From Nocardioidaceae bacterium (GTDB lineage Bacteria > Actinomycetota > Actinomycetes > Propionibacteriales > Nocardioidaceae), in assembly GCA_013811715.1 (NCBI GenBank), contig JACCUS010000380.1, positions 1 to 10,340 on the forward strand: a stretch of 10,340 nucleotides of DNA. The letters run 5' to 3'. The position numbers were made by a program, and so were the translations under genes. The notes beneath the pieces are model-generated. The model saw only the letters and a list, made by a program, of their open reading frames with translations, was not told the DNA's origin and ran no database searches. Below, piece after piece: positions 1-6,166 of the stretch (positions are counted from its first letter, which is position 1; each line of letters begins with the position of its first letter).

Positions 1-1355
1 GCCAGGTAGGCGGAGTAGCCCACCATTGCCAGCGGCGGCGCGGGTGTCCCGCGGGCAGAGCGGAGGTCCGTAGCATAGGGGCGCCGGACCGACCAGGTCA
101 TCGAGCGTGCCACAACTTGCAAGGAGACCACCACGACCGTGGCGACGAGAGCGGTCAGCTCTGCTGAGGTAGGAGCTCCATCGGCGCGCACGCCGGCGAT
201 CAGCAGGGTCAGCACGGTGGCGATAAGCAGCATCTCGACGAGGACCCAGACCCGGGCAGCGAAGACAATCTCCGGCTTGACCGGCAGGCTGTCTCGCCAC
301 AGCGCCCCGGCACCGTCCAGGCACCAGGCGTTGACTCCGAACAGCAACGCGCCGCCAGCGGCCACCAGGCCTGGCATCACGGGGAGCATGTCCCACGACA
401 GCTGACCCGCGGCGGCGACCATGCCCGGCAGCGCGGCCAGGATGAAGAAGCCACGTCGCAGGGGCACCGAACGCCACACGCTGGACCGGTCGGTGCGAAC
501 CAGACCGCCGAACTCCGTACGCGGCATCACGCGCGGCTGCACCGTACGGCCCTCGGCGCGGGCCTCGTCCCGCGCCTGTCGACCGGCGACAGCGTGGCAC
601 AGCCCGGCCCCGACAACGATCGCCAACAGGCCGATGGCGAGGATGATCGTCGTCCCCCACAGCCACCTGTCCCACGAACCGCCGTCACGGCCGTTAAATG
701 CGACGATGACGACCTCCACGGTCGGGCTCTGGTCCAAGGCCTTGGTCAACGAGTCGGAGGTAACCAGGCCGACAACAACGAGGAGGAGCGCCAGCCCACC
801 CAGGCGCACCAGCGCGGCCCCGTGCGGCCCCCGCCGTACCCATTCCACCGTCCACGCGAGGACCTGCGCGAGGGCGGTGGCCATCAGCAACCATGACAAG
901 ACCGTCAGCTGGACGGTAGCCAGGCCGTTGCTGCCGTTCACGTAGGCGACAACGGCGAGGAGCGACCATGCCTGCATCAGCCAGGCGATGTTGAGCGGGG
1001 CCAGCAGCAGCGCGCCTAGGTGGTCGGTAGTCGGGCTCACCGGAAATGCGGCCGCCTGTTCTCGAGGCAACAGCTCCCGCCCTCCCGCAGCTCCGATGAG
1101 CGCGAATGCGGTGGTCAACAAGAAGGCGAGGAAGACTGTCGGCAGCAACAAGATGATCTCGCCCACCCGCTCGGAGACCTCCGCGCCCTCGACGAACGCG
1201 GGGACGACGGCAAACACGAGCGTGAGCAGCAGGACCAACGCAAGACCGGCCAGCGCACGCGGCCGGTTGTGCCCACGCAACCCAGCCAGCCGGAACTCGA
1301 CGAGCGGTACGACGTCGCCCACCGAACGGCGGGCCTCAGCGACCACAGATGCCAT
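1..1355 (-). CDS. ABC transporter permease, multi-spanning (3' end outside window)
   Basis: This is a membrane protein whose frame stays open from an ATG at 1355 to the left edge, giving 451 visible residues and no stop. Hydrophobic stretches lie near residues 34-54, 67-90, 113-139, 148-170, 182-200, 232-252, 302-317, 326-345, 366-388 and 400-416, so about ten membrane passes are visible. A motif of the form L/F-P-V-x-P occurs twice (FPVSP about 104-108, LPVKP about 357-361), each followed by a hydrophobic segment. This fits the two-fold internal repeat of some ABC-2-like exporters. The gene starts 13 bp after the stop of the ATPase gene, so the two are almost certainly co-transcribed and form one transporter. 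The start was chosen because no other in-frame start lies between that stop and 1355; a GAG-containing purine run lies about 13 bases upstream. The substrate cannot be told from sequence. Permease identity rests on topology and context. Confidence 0.8.
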   Translation of the reverse strand, partial: MASVVAEARRSVGDVVPLVEFRLAGLRGHNRPRALAGLALVLLLTLVFAVVPAFVEGAEVSERVGEIILLLPTVFLAFLLTTAFALIGAAGGRELLPREQAAAFPVSPTTDHLGALLLAPLNIAWLMQAWSLLAVVAYVNGSNGLATVQLTVLSWLLMATALAQVLAWTVEWVRRGPHGAALVRLGGLALLLVVVGLVTSDSLTKALDQSPTVEVVIVAFNGRDGGSWDRWLWGTTIILAIGLLAIVVGAGLCHAVAGRQARDEARAEGRTVQPRVMPRTEFGGLVRTDRSSVWRSVPLRRGFFILAALPGMVAAAGQLSWDMLPVMPGLVAAGGALLFGVNAWCLDGAGALWRDSLPVKPEIVFAARVWVLVEMLLIATVLTLLIAGVRADGAPTSAELTALVATVVVVSLQVVARSMTWSVRRPYATDLRSARGTPAPPLAMVGYSAYL

Positions 1356-1368
1356 CAGCGGGATCGCC

Positions 1369-2079
1369 TCACGCCAGCAGGGCTCGGTAGGCGCGGACGC
1401 CGTCCTCGCCACGTAGCTGGTCAGCGGGTGCCGCCGCCACGACCGAGCCTCCTCGCAGAACAACGGCCTCGTCGCACGCCTGAACGGCCAGATCGATGAG
1501 GTGGGTGGAGATGAGGACGGCGGCGCCGTTGCTCCGGGCGTCGGCGACCACCTCCATGGTTGCTTCCACACCCAGGGGGTCGACCCCGTCGAACGGTTCG
1601 TCCAGAAGCAGCACGGACGGTCGATGGAACGCCGCGAGCACCACCGACAGCCGCCGTCCCATGCCGTGGCTGAACCCGGACGTGACGCGATGCGCGGCCC
1701 CACCGAGGTCGAACCGATCGAGCAGCTCAAGGGCGCCGTGCTCCCAGCCGGGCGGCAGCTGGCGCAGCCGGGCGGACAGCTGGAGGTGCTCCCAGGGAGT
1801 GGCGCGCGGAACCAAGCCGCCGACGTCGGGGCAGAACCCGCTCGCGCGCTTCGCTTCCAGGGTCTGACGACGTACGTCGAAGCCTGCCACCTTGACCTCG
1901 CCGCTGGTAGGCGGGATCACCCCTGCCAGCACGCGCATCGTGGTGGACTTGCCGGCGCCATTGCGTCCGGCCAGAGCGGTCGCGCCGCCGCTGGGGACGA
2001 TCAGGTCGAGGTGCCGCACGGCCTCGACCAGGCCGAAGCGCACCTGCAGGGCGGTCGCTACAATTGCGGGGGAGCTCAC
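1369..2079 (-). CDS. ABC transporter ATP-binding protein
   Basis: This 236-residue nucleotide-binding domain powers the adjacent permease on the cytoplasmic face. Motifs in order are Walker A GRNGAGKS (38-45), a signature region reading FSHGM (136-140) in place of LSGGQ, Walker B SVLLLDEP (155-162), a D-loop GVDP (165-168), and the switch histidine in STH (191-193). The Q-loop position reads GFCPDVGGL without an obvious glutamine. Both departures are common in NatA/CcmA-like exporter ATPases, so it is likely active. The start is set at GTG 2079 because the fold begins about ten residues later. The frame stays open to 2469, but that extension reads through the divergent control region and the opposite-strand lipoprotein gene and has low-complexity Val/Ser sequence. 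No clear ribosome binding site precedes 2079, so a leaderless message is possible. The substrate is unknown; export is inferred from the family type. Confidence 0.9.
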   Translation of the reverse strand: MSSPAIVATALQVRFGLVEAVRHLDLIVPSGGATALAGRNGAGKSTTMRVLAGVIPPTSGEVKVAGFDVRRQTLEAKRASGFCPDVGGLVPRATPWEHLQLSARLRQLPPGWEHGALELLDRFDLGGAAHRVTSGFSHGMGRRLSVVLAAFHRPSVLLLDEPFDGVDPLGVEATMEVVADARSNGAAVLISTHLIDLAVQACDEAVVLRGGSVVAAAPADQLRGEDGVRAYRALLA

Positions 2080-2287
2080 GGGGCCAGTGTGCCAACGCCT
2101 ACCGCCTCCCGTCACGGAAACCGGCAACTTCCGCCCATAGCCTTCGGTGACGTGGATCTGAGATCCGAGCATTTGCATCCCCGTTCGCCTGCGCACTGCG
2201 TACCATTGGCAGTTGTTCTGCTCTCTGAAGCCGAAGAAGGCGAGGGGGCATAGATCACGCTCGAGCGACACCATGGAAAGAGACGCG
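2080..2287. promoter_or_regulatory. Divergent control region between ABC exporter and lipoprotein genes
   Basis: This 208-bp non-coding stretch lies between two genes transcribed away from each other, so promoters for both should lie here. I could not assign convincing -10 and -35 boxes on either strand. It contains the perfect inverted repeat listed separately at 2154-2166. Near its right end the run GGAAAGAG (2276-2283) is a plausible ribosome binding site for the lipoprotein ATG at 2288. Confidence 0.5.
2154..2166. promoter_or_regulatory. 13-bp inverted repeat, candidate operator
   Basis: The sequence GGATCTGAGATCC has two perfect 6-base arms around a single base. It lies centrally in the 208-bp divergent region, 75 bp before the ATPase GTG and 121 bp before the lipoprotein ATG. 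Such a dyad suits a dimeric repressor acting on one or both promoters. No regulator gene is in the window, so the role is inferred from symmetry and place only. Confidence 0.35.
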
Positions 2288-2881
2288 ATGAAGAAGTCCT
2301 TCGGCCTGGCGTTGGCCGCCTTGATGGCGGCCTCGCTGACGGCCTGTGGCGGTGACGACGACACCGCTGCCCCATCGGAGACCACCGCAGCCAGCACCAC
2401 GGAGCCTACGGAAACCACGGAGACCACGGAGCCCGCGGAGACCACCGAGCCCACCGAGAGCACACCCACCGGTCCCCCAGACCCGTTCGGCGGGGACTAC
2501 TGCGAGGTGTTGCAGGAGGCCAAGACAGAGTTCGCGGACTTCGGGGAGGGCGACATCGACCAAACGTCCTTCGAGGATCTCGAGGCCAAGATCGGTGAAC
2601 TCGAGGATGCTGCTCCCGAGGAGGTCAGCGGCGACTGGATGGTGCTCGGAGACGGGATCAGCGGCTTCTTGCAGGTCCTGGAGGACGCCGGTATCACGTT
2701 GGACGACCTGGCCGCGTTCCAGCGAGGTGAGGTCCCCGAGGGTGTCGACCCCCAGGTGATCCAGGAACTGCCCCAGAAGATCCAAGCCCTTGGCCTGGAT
2801 GGGCCTGAGTTCCAGCGGGCCACGGAGGCGATCGAAGGGCACGCCAAATCCGAGTGCGGCGTCGACCTCGGGGCGGAATGA
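2288..2881 (+). CDS. Small secreted lipoprotein with Thr/Glu-rich linker, function unknown
   Basis: This 197-residue protein has a type II signal peptide: an MKKS start, a hydrophobic core (about 5-16) and a lipobox LTAC at 17-20. Cys20 should be lipidated and hold the protein on the outer face of the membrane. Residues 23-25 are aspartates. Residues 26-64 form a flexible linker of TTEP/TET repeats, then an acidic, mostly helical domain runs from about 65 to the end. Two cysteines, Cys72 and Cys190, bracket this domain and could form a disulfide. Small lipoproteins of this layout are common in actinomycetes; I do not recognise a characterised family. The start at 2288 is preferred over the in-frame ATG at 2273 because GGAAAGAG sits five bases before it and the signal peptide begins there. 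The next gene follows after 9 bp, so they are probably one operon. Confidence 0.8.
   Translation: MKKSFGLALAALMAASLTACGGDDDTAAPSETTAASTTEPTETTETTEPAETTEPTESTPTGPPDPFGGDYCEVLQEAKTEFADFGEGDIDQTSFEDLEAKIGELEDAAPEEVSGDWMVLGDGISGFLQVLEDAGITLDDLAAFQRGEVPEGVDPQVIQELPQKIQALGLDGPEFQRATEAIEGHAKSECGVDLGAE
2396..2460 (+). repeat. Imperfect Thr/Glu-codon repeat encoding the lipoprotein linker
   Basis: A run of degenerate ACC/ACG ACG GAG CCx units encodes the TTEP/TET linker of the lipoprotein starting at 2288. The copies differ at third positions and in Pro/Thr/Ala choice, so this is an old, diverged low-complexity linker rather than a clean tandem repeat. Confidence 0.6.
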
Positions 2882-2890
2882 CACGACGGG

Positions 2891-3769
2891 GTGCGGTATC
2901 ACCTTTCTCACATTGTCGTGGCCCTGTGTCTCGCGGCGACTGGTTGTGTGGGCGCCGACTCCGGGCAACGCAGGCCGGCCGAGGAGGAGACGCCTCGGGG
3001 AAATGACTTCCGTGGTCTGAATGTCACACTCGTCCAGTACCGCTCCGCCGAAGGTAGCCGGTCCATCGACGTGCAGGTCACCAACACCAGGTCTGTCGCA
3101 ATCCGGGTGACCGCCGTGCGCCTGTACTGGCCTGGTTTCACCGACCAGCCAGCGACGCCCAAAGACACGACCTTCGCCGTCGGTCAGACGATCGACCTTG
3201 ACACCACGTACGGCACGGCCCGGTGCGACGCGGATCTCGGGGCCGCACCCTTTGTCGTCCTCACGATCGACGGCGCGGGAGCGCAGCGAGTCGAGCTCGA
3301 CGGACACGGGAAGGCGCTGCTCCGGCGGCTGCAGGCACACGAGTGCTACCTCGAACGAGTCGCCGAAGTCGCCTCGATCGAGCTCGGCCCATCGTTTCGG
3401 ACCGTCTTCGTCCGGACGAGGGAGTATCTGGCGGGCAGCCTGCTGGTCACACGCCCACCGAGCAGCGCCGACGGCAGGCATGTCGCCCTCGGTGTGACCG
3501 GCCTTTCGGGCAGCGTGCTGGTGGACTTCTCGGCCGCCGGCGTGAAACTGCCCGTCATACTGAGGCCCGCAGGCGACACGTTGCGCATCCCGGTCGTGAT
3601 CGGTTCCTCGGGACGCTGTGATGCACACGCCCGGGCCGAAAGCAAGCAGACGTTCTCGTTCGGTGTCTTCGTCCGGCTTCCCGGCGAGCCCGTGCAGCGT
3701 GTCATTGTCTCGCCCGACCGGTCCACCCAGGCGCGGTCGCTCGCGCTCATCGACCGCGCCTGCGGCTGA
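2891..3769 (+). CDS. Predicted lipoprotein with two similar domains, function unknown
   Basis: This 292-residue protein starts with a short signal peptide with basic residues (about 1-7), a hydrophobic core (8-16) and a probable lipobox ATGC ending at Cys19. The rest is beta-rich and appears to hold two related halves, about 44-152 and 181-291. Each half has a strand-rich part, then the pattern (T/G)-x-RCDA (Cys112, Cys243), a strand, a Q-R-V motif (132-134, 269-271), a Leu-rich segment and a closing cysteine (Cys152, Cys291). The cysteines could pair within each half. No catalytic motif is seen and I do not recognise the family. The start is a GTG 9 bp after the previous stop with no good ribosome binding site, so translational coupling to the upstream lipoprotein is likely. 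An extracytoplasmic structural or binding role is inferred. Codon use matches a real gene. Confidence 0.75.
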   Translation: MRYHLSHIVVALCLAATGCVGADSGQRRPAEEETPRGNDFRGLNVTLVQYRSAEGSRSIDVQVTNTRSVAIRVTAVRLYWPGFTDQPATPKDTTFAVGQTIDLDTTYGTARCDADLGAAPFVVLTIDGAGAQRVELDGHGKALLRRLQAHECYLERVAEVASIELGPSFRTVFVRTREYLAGSLLVTRPPSSADGRHVALGVTGLSGSVLVDFSAAGVKLPVILRPAGDTLRIPVVIGSSGRCDAHARAESKQTFSFGVFVRLPGEPVQRVIVSPDRSTQARSLALIDRACG

Positions 3770-3770
3770 C

Positions 3771-3787
3771 GTCCTTGAGGGAAGGAC
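3771..3787. terminator. Short hairpin in the convergent gap, possible weak terminator
   Basis: GTCCTT and AAGGAC form a perfect 6-bp stem around a 5-base loop (GAGGG), starting one base after the lipoprotein stop at 3769. It lies between two convergent genes, where a two-way terminator is expected. There is no T-run on either side and the stem is short, so factor-independent termination is uncertain. Confidence 0.3.
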
Positions 3788-3824
3788 ACCGAGCGCTCCG
3801 ACTGGGCATGCCGCGCTGTTGCGA

Positions 3825-4271
3825 TCAAACCCCGATGTCCTCGTTCCACAACTCGGGGTGTGCACGCACGAATTCGGTCATCATCGCGATGCACTTCGCA
3901 TCGTTCATCTGCACGACCTCGATGCCGGCTTCCAGGAGCAGCTCCTCGGGGCCTCGGAACGTCGTACTCTCCCCGATCACCACCCGTCCGATGCCGTAGA
4001 GCAACACCGTGCCGGTGCACATGGGACACGGCGACAGTGTGGTGTAGAGCGTCGACCTGCGGTAGGTCGAGGCCGGCAGCCTTCCCACGTTCTCGAGGCA
4101 GTCGGTCTCGCCGTGGCGGATGACGCTGCCCCTCTGCACCCGCTGGTTGTGTCCCACTCCCAGCACGGTGTCGTCGACGACGAGGGCAGCGCCGACCGGG
4201 ATCCCCCCTTCGTCCCGGCCGGTCAGAGCCGCTCGCCGGGCGAAGTCTAGGTACGTTCGGTCATCGCCCAC
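3825..4271 (-). CDS. Yeast-type cytosine deaminase-like zinc hydrolase
   Basis: This 148-residue member of the cytidine/deoxycytidylate deaminase superfamily resembles yeast cytosine deaminase (FCY1 type, EC 3.5.4.1) along its whole length. Zinc ligands are His53 (in HGE) and Cys82 and Cys85 (in PCPMC), with Glu55 as proton shuttle. The H-to-C spacings of 29 and 32 equal those of the yeast enzyme. Also shared are GVGHN (38-42, with the substrate-binding Asn), LEN-GRL (59-65), LYTTLSPC, and the C-terminal W-x-EDIG (142-147). It probably deaminates cytosine to uracil or a related cyclic amidine such as creatinine or isocytosine; the substrate is not certain. It is unrelated to the E. coli CodA amidohydrolase. 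The GTG start at 4271 is chosen because AGGAGG (4276-4281) lies four bases upstream, but the frame stays open upstream with coding-like sequence. It is the last gene of the minus-strand cluster and converges on the lipoproteins. Confidence 0.85.
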   Translation of the reverse strand: MGDDRTYLDFARRAALTGRDEGGIPVGAALVVDDTVLGVGHNQRVQRGSVIRHGETDCLENVGRLPASTYRRSTLYTTLSPCPMCTGTVLLYGIGRVVIGESTTFRGPEELLLEAGIEVVQMNDAKCIAMMTEFVRAHPELWNEDIGV

Positions 4272-4460
4272 GCGTCCTCCTGCCGCCGAGACCCCCTGGA
4301 AATGCGAGTAGATGGCGACCGATCCGCCCAGTTGCGCGAACTTCTCGCAATTGGCCAGCAGGCCCGCCTTGTCGCTGGCGCCTCCCCGGACCACCGCAGC
4401 CCCCCCGCTTCTGGACAGCAGGTTTCCCGCAACCGCGGCAGGGGGATCGCCGGCGGGACG
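4272..4460 (-). other. 189-bp gap, open in the deaminase frame and coding-like in part
   Basis: Between the hydrolase stop and the deaminase start the deaminase frame contains no stop. For the 32 codons at 4287-4382 my hand count gives G or C at 20, 15 and 28 of the first, second and third positions, which is the signature of high-GC coding DNA. The product reads as a plausible soluble segment (KAGLLANCEKF, then GGSVAIYSHF). A GTG at 4394 would give a 41-residue N-terminal extension of the deaminase. The yeast-type family normally lacks this, and the good ribosome site at 4276-4281 argues for the shorter start. It may be the tail end of a decayed gene. I recognise no family, and no promoter or terminator is evident. 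Confidence 0.35.
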
Positions 4461-5069
4461 TCATTGGTCGCGGCGTTCGGCGGCGATCGTGGTGGAGTCG
4501 CCGTGGCCGGTGTGCACCACCGTCTCCGGCGGCAAGGTGAACAGCCGGTCGTTGATGCTGGCCATGATCGTGCCGTAGTCGGAGAAGCTGCGACCGGTCG
4601 CCCCGGGCCCCCCGCTGAACAACGTGTCGCCAGTGAAGACCACGCCAAGCTCGGCGGAGTACAGGCAGACCGCCCCCGGAGCATGACCGGGGGTGTGCAG
4701 CACCGTCAGCGCGGTGTCTCCGACCACGATGCGCTGCCCGTCCTCGAGCGAAGCGTCCGGTTCCATGCCGGGATGCGTGAGCTCCCACACAGGGGCGTCG
4801 TCGGCGTGGAGCAGTACTGGCGCGTCGACCGCGCGGGCCAGCTCCGGCGCCACCCGGACGTGGTCGTCGTGGGCGTGGGTACACACGATCGCAAGCACCC
4901 GCCGGTCGTCGACCACCCGCCTGATCGCGGCCACGCTGTGTGGGGCGTCGATGACGAGGCACTCCTCGTCGTTGCCCACCACCCAGATGTTGTTGTCGAC
5001 CTCGAACGTCTCGCCGTCCAGTGAGAAGGTCCCGCTGGTCACGGCATGGTCGATGCGTACGTCGGTCAC
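4461..5069 (-). CDS. Metallo-beta-lactamase-fold hydrolase, mycothiol pathway partner
   Basis: This 202-residue MBL-fold protein carries the full metal site: T-HAHDDH (His65, His67, Asp69, His70), TPGH (His129), GDT (Asp148) and TGHGD (His189). It follows mscR with overlapping stop and start (GTGA, 5066-5069), so the two are translationally coupled. The same pairing of an mscR-type dehydrogenase with a glyoxalase II-like MBL protein occurs in Mycobacterium (Rv2259/Rv2260). The inferred role is hydrolysis of S-formylmycothiol, or another mycothiol thioester, to formate and free mycothiol in the cytoplasm; the reaction is not proven from sequence. The protein stops 12 residues after the TGHGD motif with RRDQ. 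From memory, relatives continue for another 15-20 residues with an E-x-P-x-L-x-E-W segment, so the C-terminus may be shortened. Confidence 0.88.
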   Translation of the reverse strand: MTDVRIDHAVTSGTFSLDGETFEVDNNIWVVGNDEECLVIDAPHSVAAIRRVVDDRRVLAIVCTHAHDDHVRVAPELARAVDAPVLLHADDAPVWELTHPGMEPDASLEDGQRIVVGDTALTVLHTPGHAPGAVCLYSAELGVVFTGDTLFSGGPGATGRSFSDYGTIMASINDRLFTLPPETVVHTGHGDSTTIAAERRDQ

Positions 5070-6151
5070 AGCACCACGACCGACCGCAGCACGTCACCGG
5101 TGCGCATCGTGTCGAACGCTGCCTCGACGTCTCCCAGCCCGATCGTCTCGGACACAAACGCGTCCAGTGGGAGCCGCCCTTGCAGGTACAGGTCAATGAG
5201 CATGGGGAAGTCCCGGCTAGGAAGGCAGTCGCCGTACCACGACGACTTCATCGAGCCGCCGCGTCCGAAGAGGTCGATGAGCGGCATCTCGAGCATCATC
5301 TCGGGCGTCGGTACACCGACCAGCACGACGGTGCCCGCGAGGTCGCGCGCGTAGAACGCCTGTTTCCAGGTCTCGGGACGCCCGACCGCGTCGACCACGA
5401 CATCTGCTCCGAAACCGTCGGTGAGCTGTCGAACGGCCTCGACCACGTCCGCCGACCTCGCGTCGACCGCATGGGTGGCGCCGAGCCGCATGGCCTGTTC
5501 CAGCTTCTGCGCGTCGAGATCGACGGCGATGATCTTCGCAGCGCCGGCAAGCCGCGCACCCGCAACCGCCGCCGCACCGACTCCTCCGCAGCCGATGACT
5601 GCGATCGAGTCTCCCCGACCCACCCCGCCGGTGTTGATCGCCGCACCCAGCCCGGCCATCACGCCGCAACCGAGCAGACCGGCAGCGGTCGCGGGAGCCG
5701 CCGGGTCGACCGGGGTGCACTGCCCGGCGTGGACGAGCGTCTTCTCGGCGAACGCGCCGATCCCGAGAGCGGCCGACAGCACGGTTCCGTCGTCGAGGGT
5801 CATCGGTTGAGCGGCGTTGTACGTGTTGAAGCAGTACCACGGCCGCCCGCGGCGACAGGCGCGGCACCTCCCGCAAACCGCGCGCCAGTTGAGTATCACG
5901 AAGTCGCCCGGGGCTACATCGGTGACCCCTGCTCCCACCGACTCCACGACTCCGGCGGCCTCGTGGCCGAGCAGGTACGGGAAGTCCGCGCCGATGCCCC
6001 CTTCCCGGTAGTGCAGGTCGGTGTGGCAGACCCCGCATGCCTGAACGTGAACCACCGCCTCCCCCGGACCCGGGTCTGGGACGACGATGGTGGTGCGCTC
6101 CACCTCGGCGCCCTTCTCGCGCGCGATCACTCCCTGGACGTGGTGCGGCAT
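5066..6151 (-). CDS. mscR: S-(hydroxymethyl)mycothiol dehydrogenase
   Basis: This 361-residue zinc-dependent medium-chain dehydrogenase should oxidise the formaldehyde-mycothiol adduct with NAD+ to S-formylmycothiol (EC 1.1.1.306). The family can also reduce S-nitrosomycothiol. The catalytic zinc site includes Cys39 (GVCHTD region), His63 and Glu64 (GHE). The structural zinc site is Cys93, Cys96, Cys99 and Cys107. The Rossmann motif is GCGGVG. Family-specific stretches such as FVILNWRAVCG, GCGVMAG-GAAINTG, DAVGRPETW-QAFYARDLAG and KSSWYGDCLP match mycobacterial AdhE2/MscR closely, and the length is the same. The ATG at 6151 has GGGAGG seven bases before it. It begins 15 bp after the glpK stop and overlaps the following hydrolase gene, which points to co-transcription with both. 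Its presence means the host makes mycothiol. Confidence 0.95.
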   Translation of the reverse strand: MPHHVQGVIAREKGAEVERTTIVVPDPGPGEAVVHVQACGVCHTDLHYREGGIGADFPYLLGHEAAGVVESVGAGVTDVAPGDFVILNWRAVCGRCRACRRGRPWYCFNTYNAAQPMTLDDGTVLSAALGIGAFAEKTLVHAGQCTPVDPAAPATAAGLLGCGVMAGLGAAINTGGVGRGDSIAVIGCGGVGAAAVAGARLAGAAKIIAVDLDAQKLEQAMRLGATHAVDARSADVVEAVRQLTDGFGADVVVDAVGRPETWKQAFYARDLAGTVVLVGVPTPEMMLEMPLIDLFGRGGSMKSSWYGDCLPSRDFPMLIDLYLQGRLPLDAFVSETIGLGDVEAAFDTMRTGDVLRSVVVL

Positions 6152-6166
6152 CGCCGGCCCTCCCGG

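Noticed and set aside
694..1499. Several small open frames on both strands around 421-1499
   Set aside because: They are shadows of the minus-strand permease, whose own frame is open across the region and gives a hydrophobic multi-spanning product.
2080..2469. N-terminal extension of the ABC ATPase frame to 2469
   Set aside because: The extra 130 residues are low-complexity Val/Ser sequence antisense to the Thr/Glu linker of the lipoprotein, and they would run through the divergent control region.
2255..3865. Minus-strand open frame of 536 codons opposite the lipoproteins
   Set aside because: The plus strand has two signal peptides with lipoboxes and sensible start sites. The antisense frame is an artefact of codon bias and also runs into the deaminase end.
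4313..4365. TTGCG...CGCAA inverted repeat around 4334-4352 as a regulatory hairpin
   Set aside because: The arms are only five bases with a nine-base loop, and the region has a coding-like base pattern. No terminator or riboswitch features accompany it.
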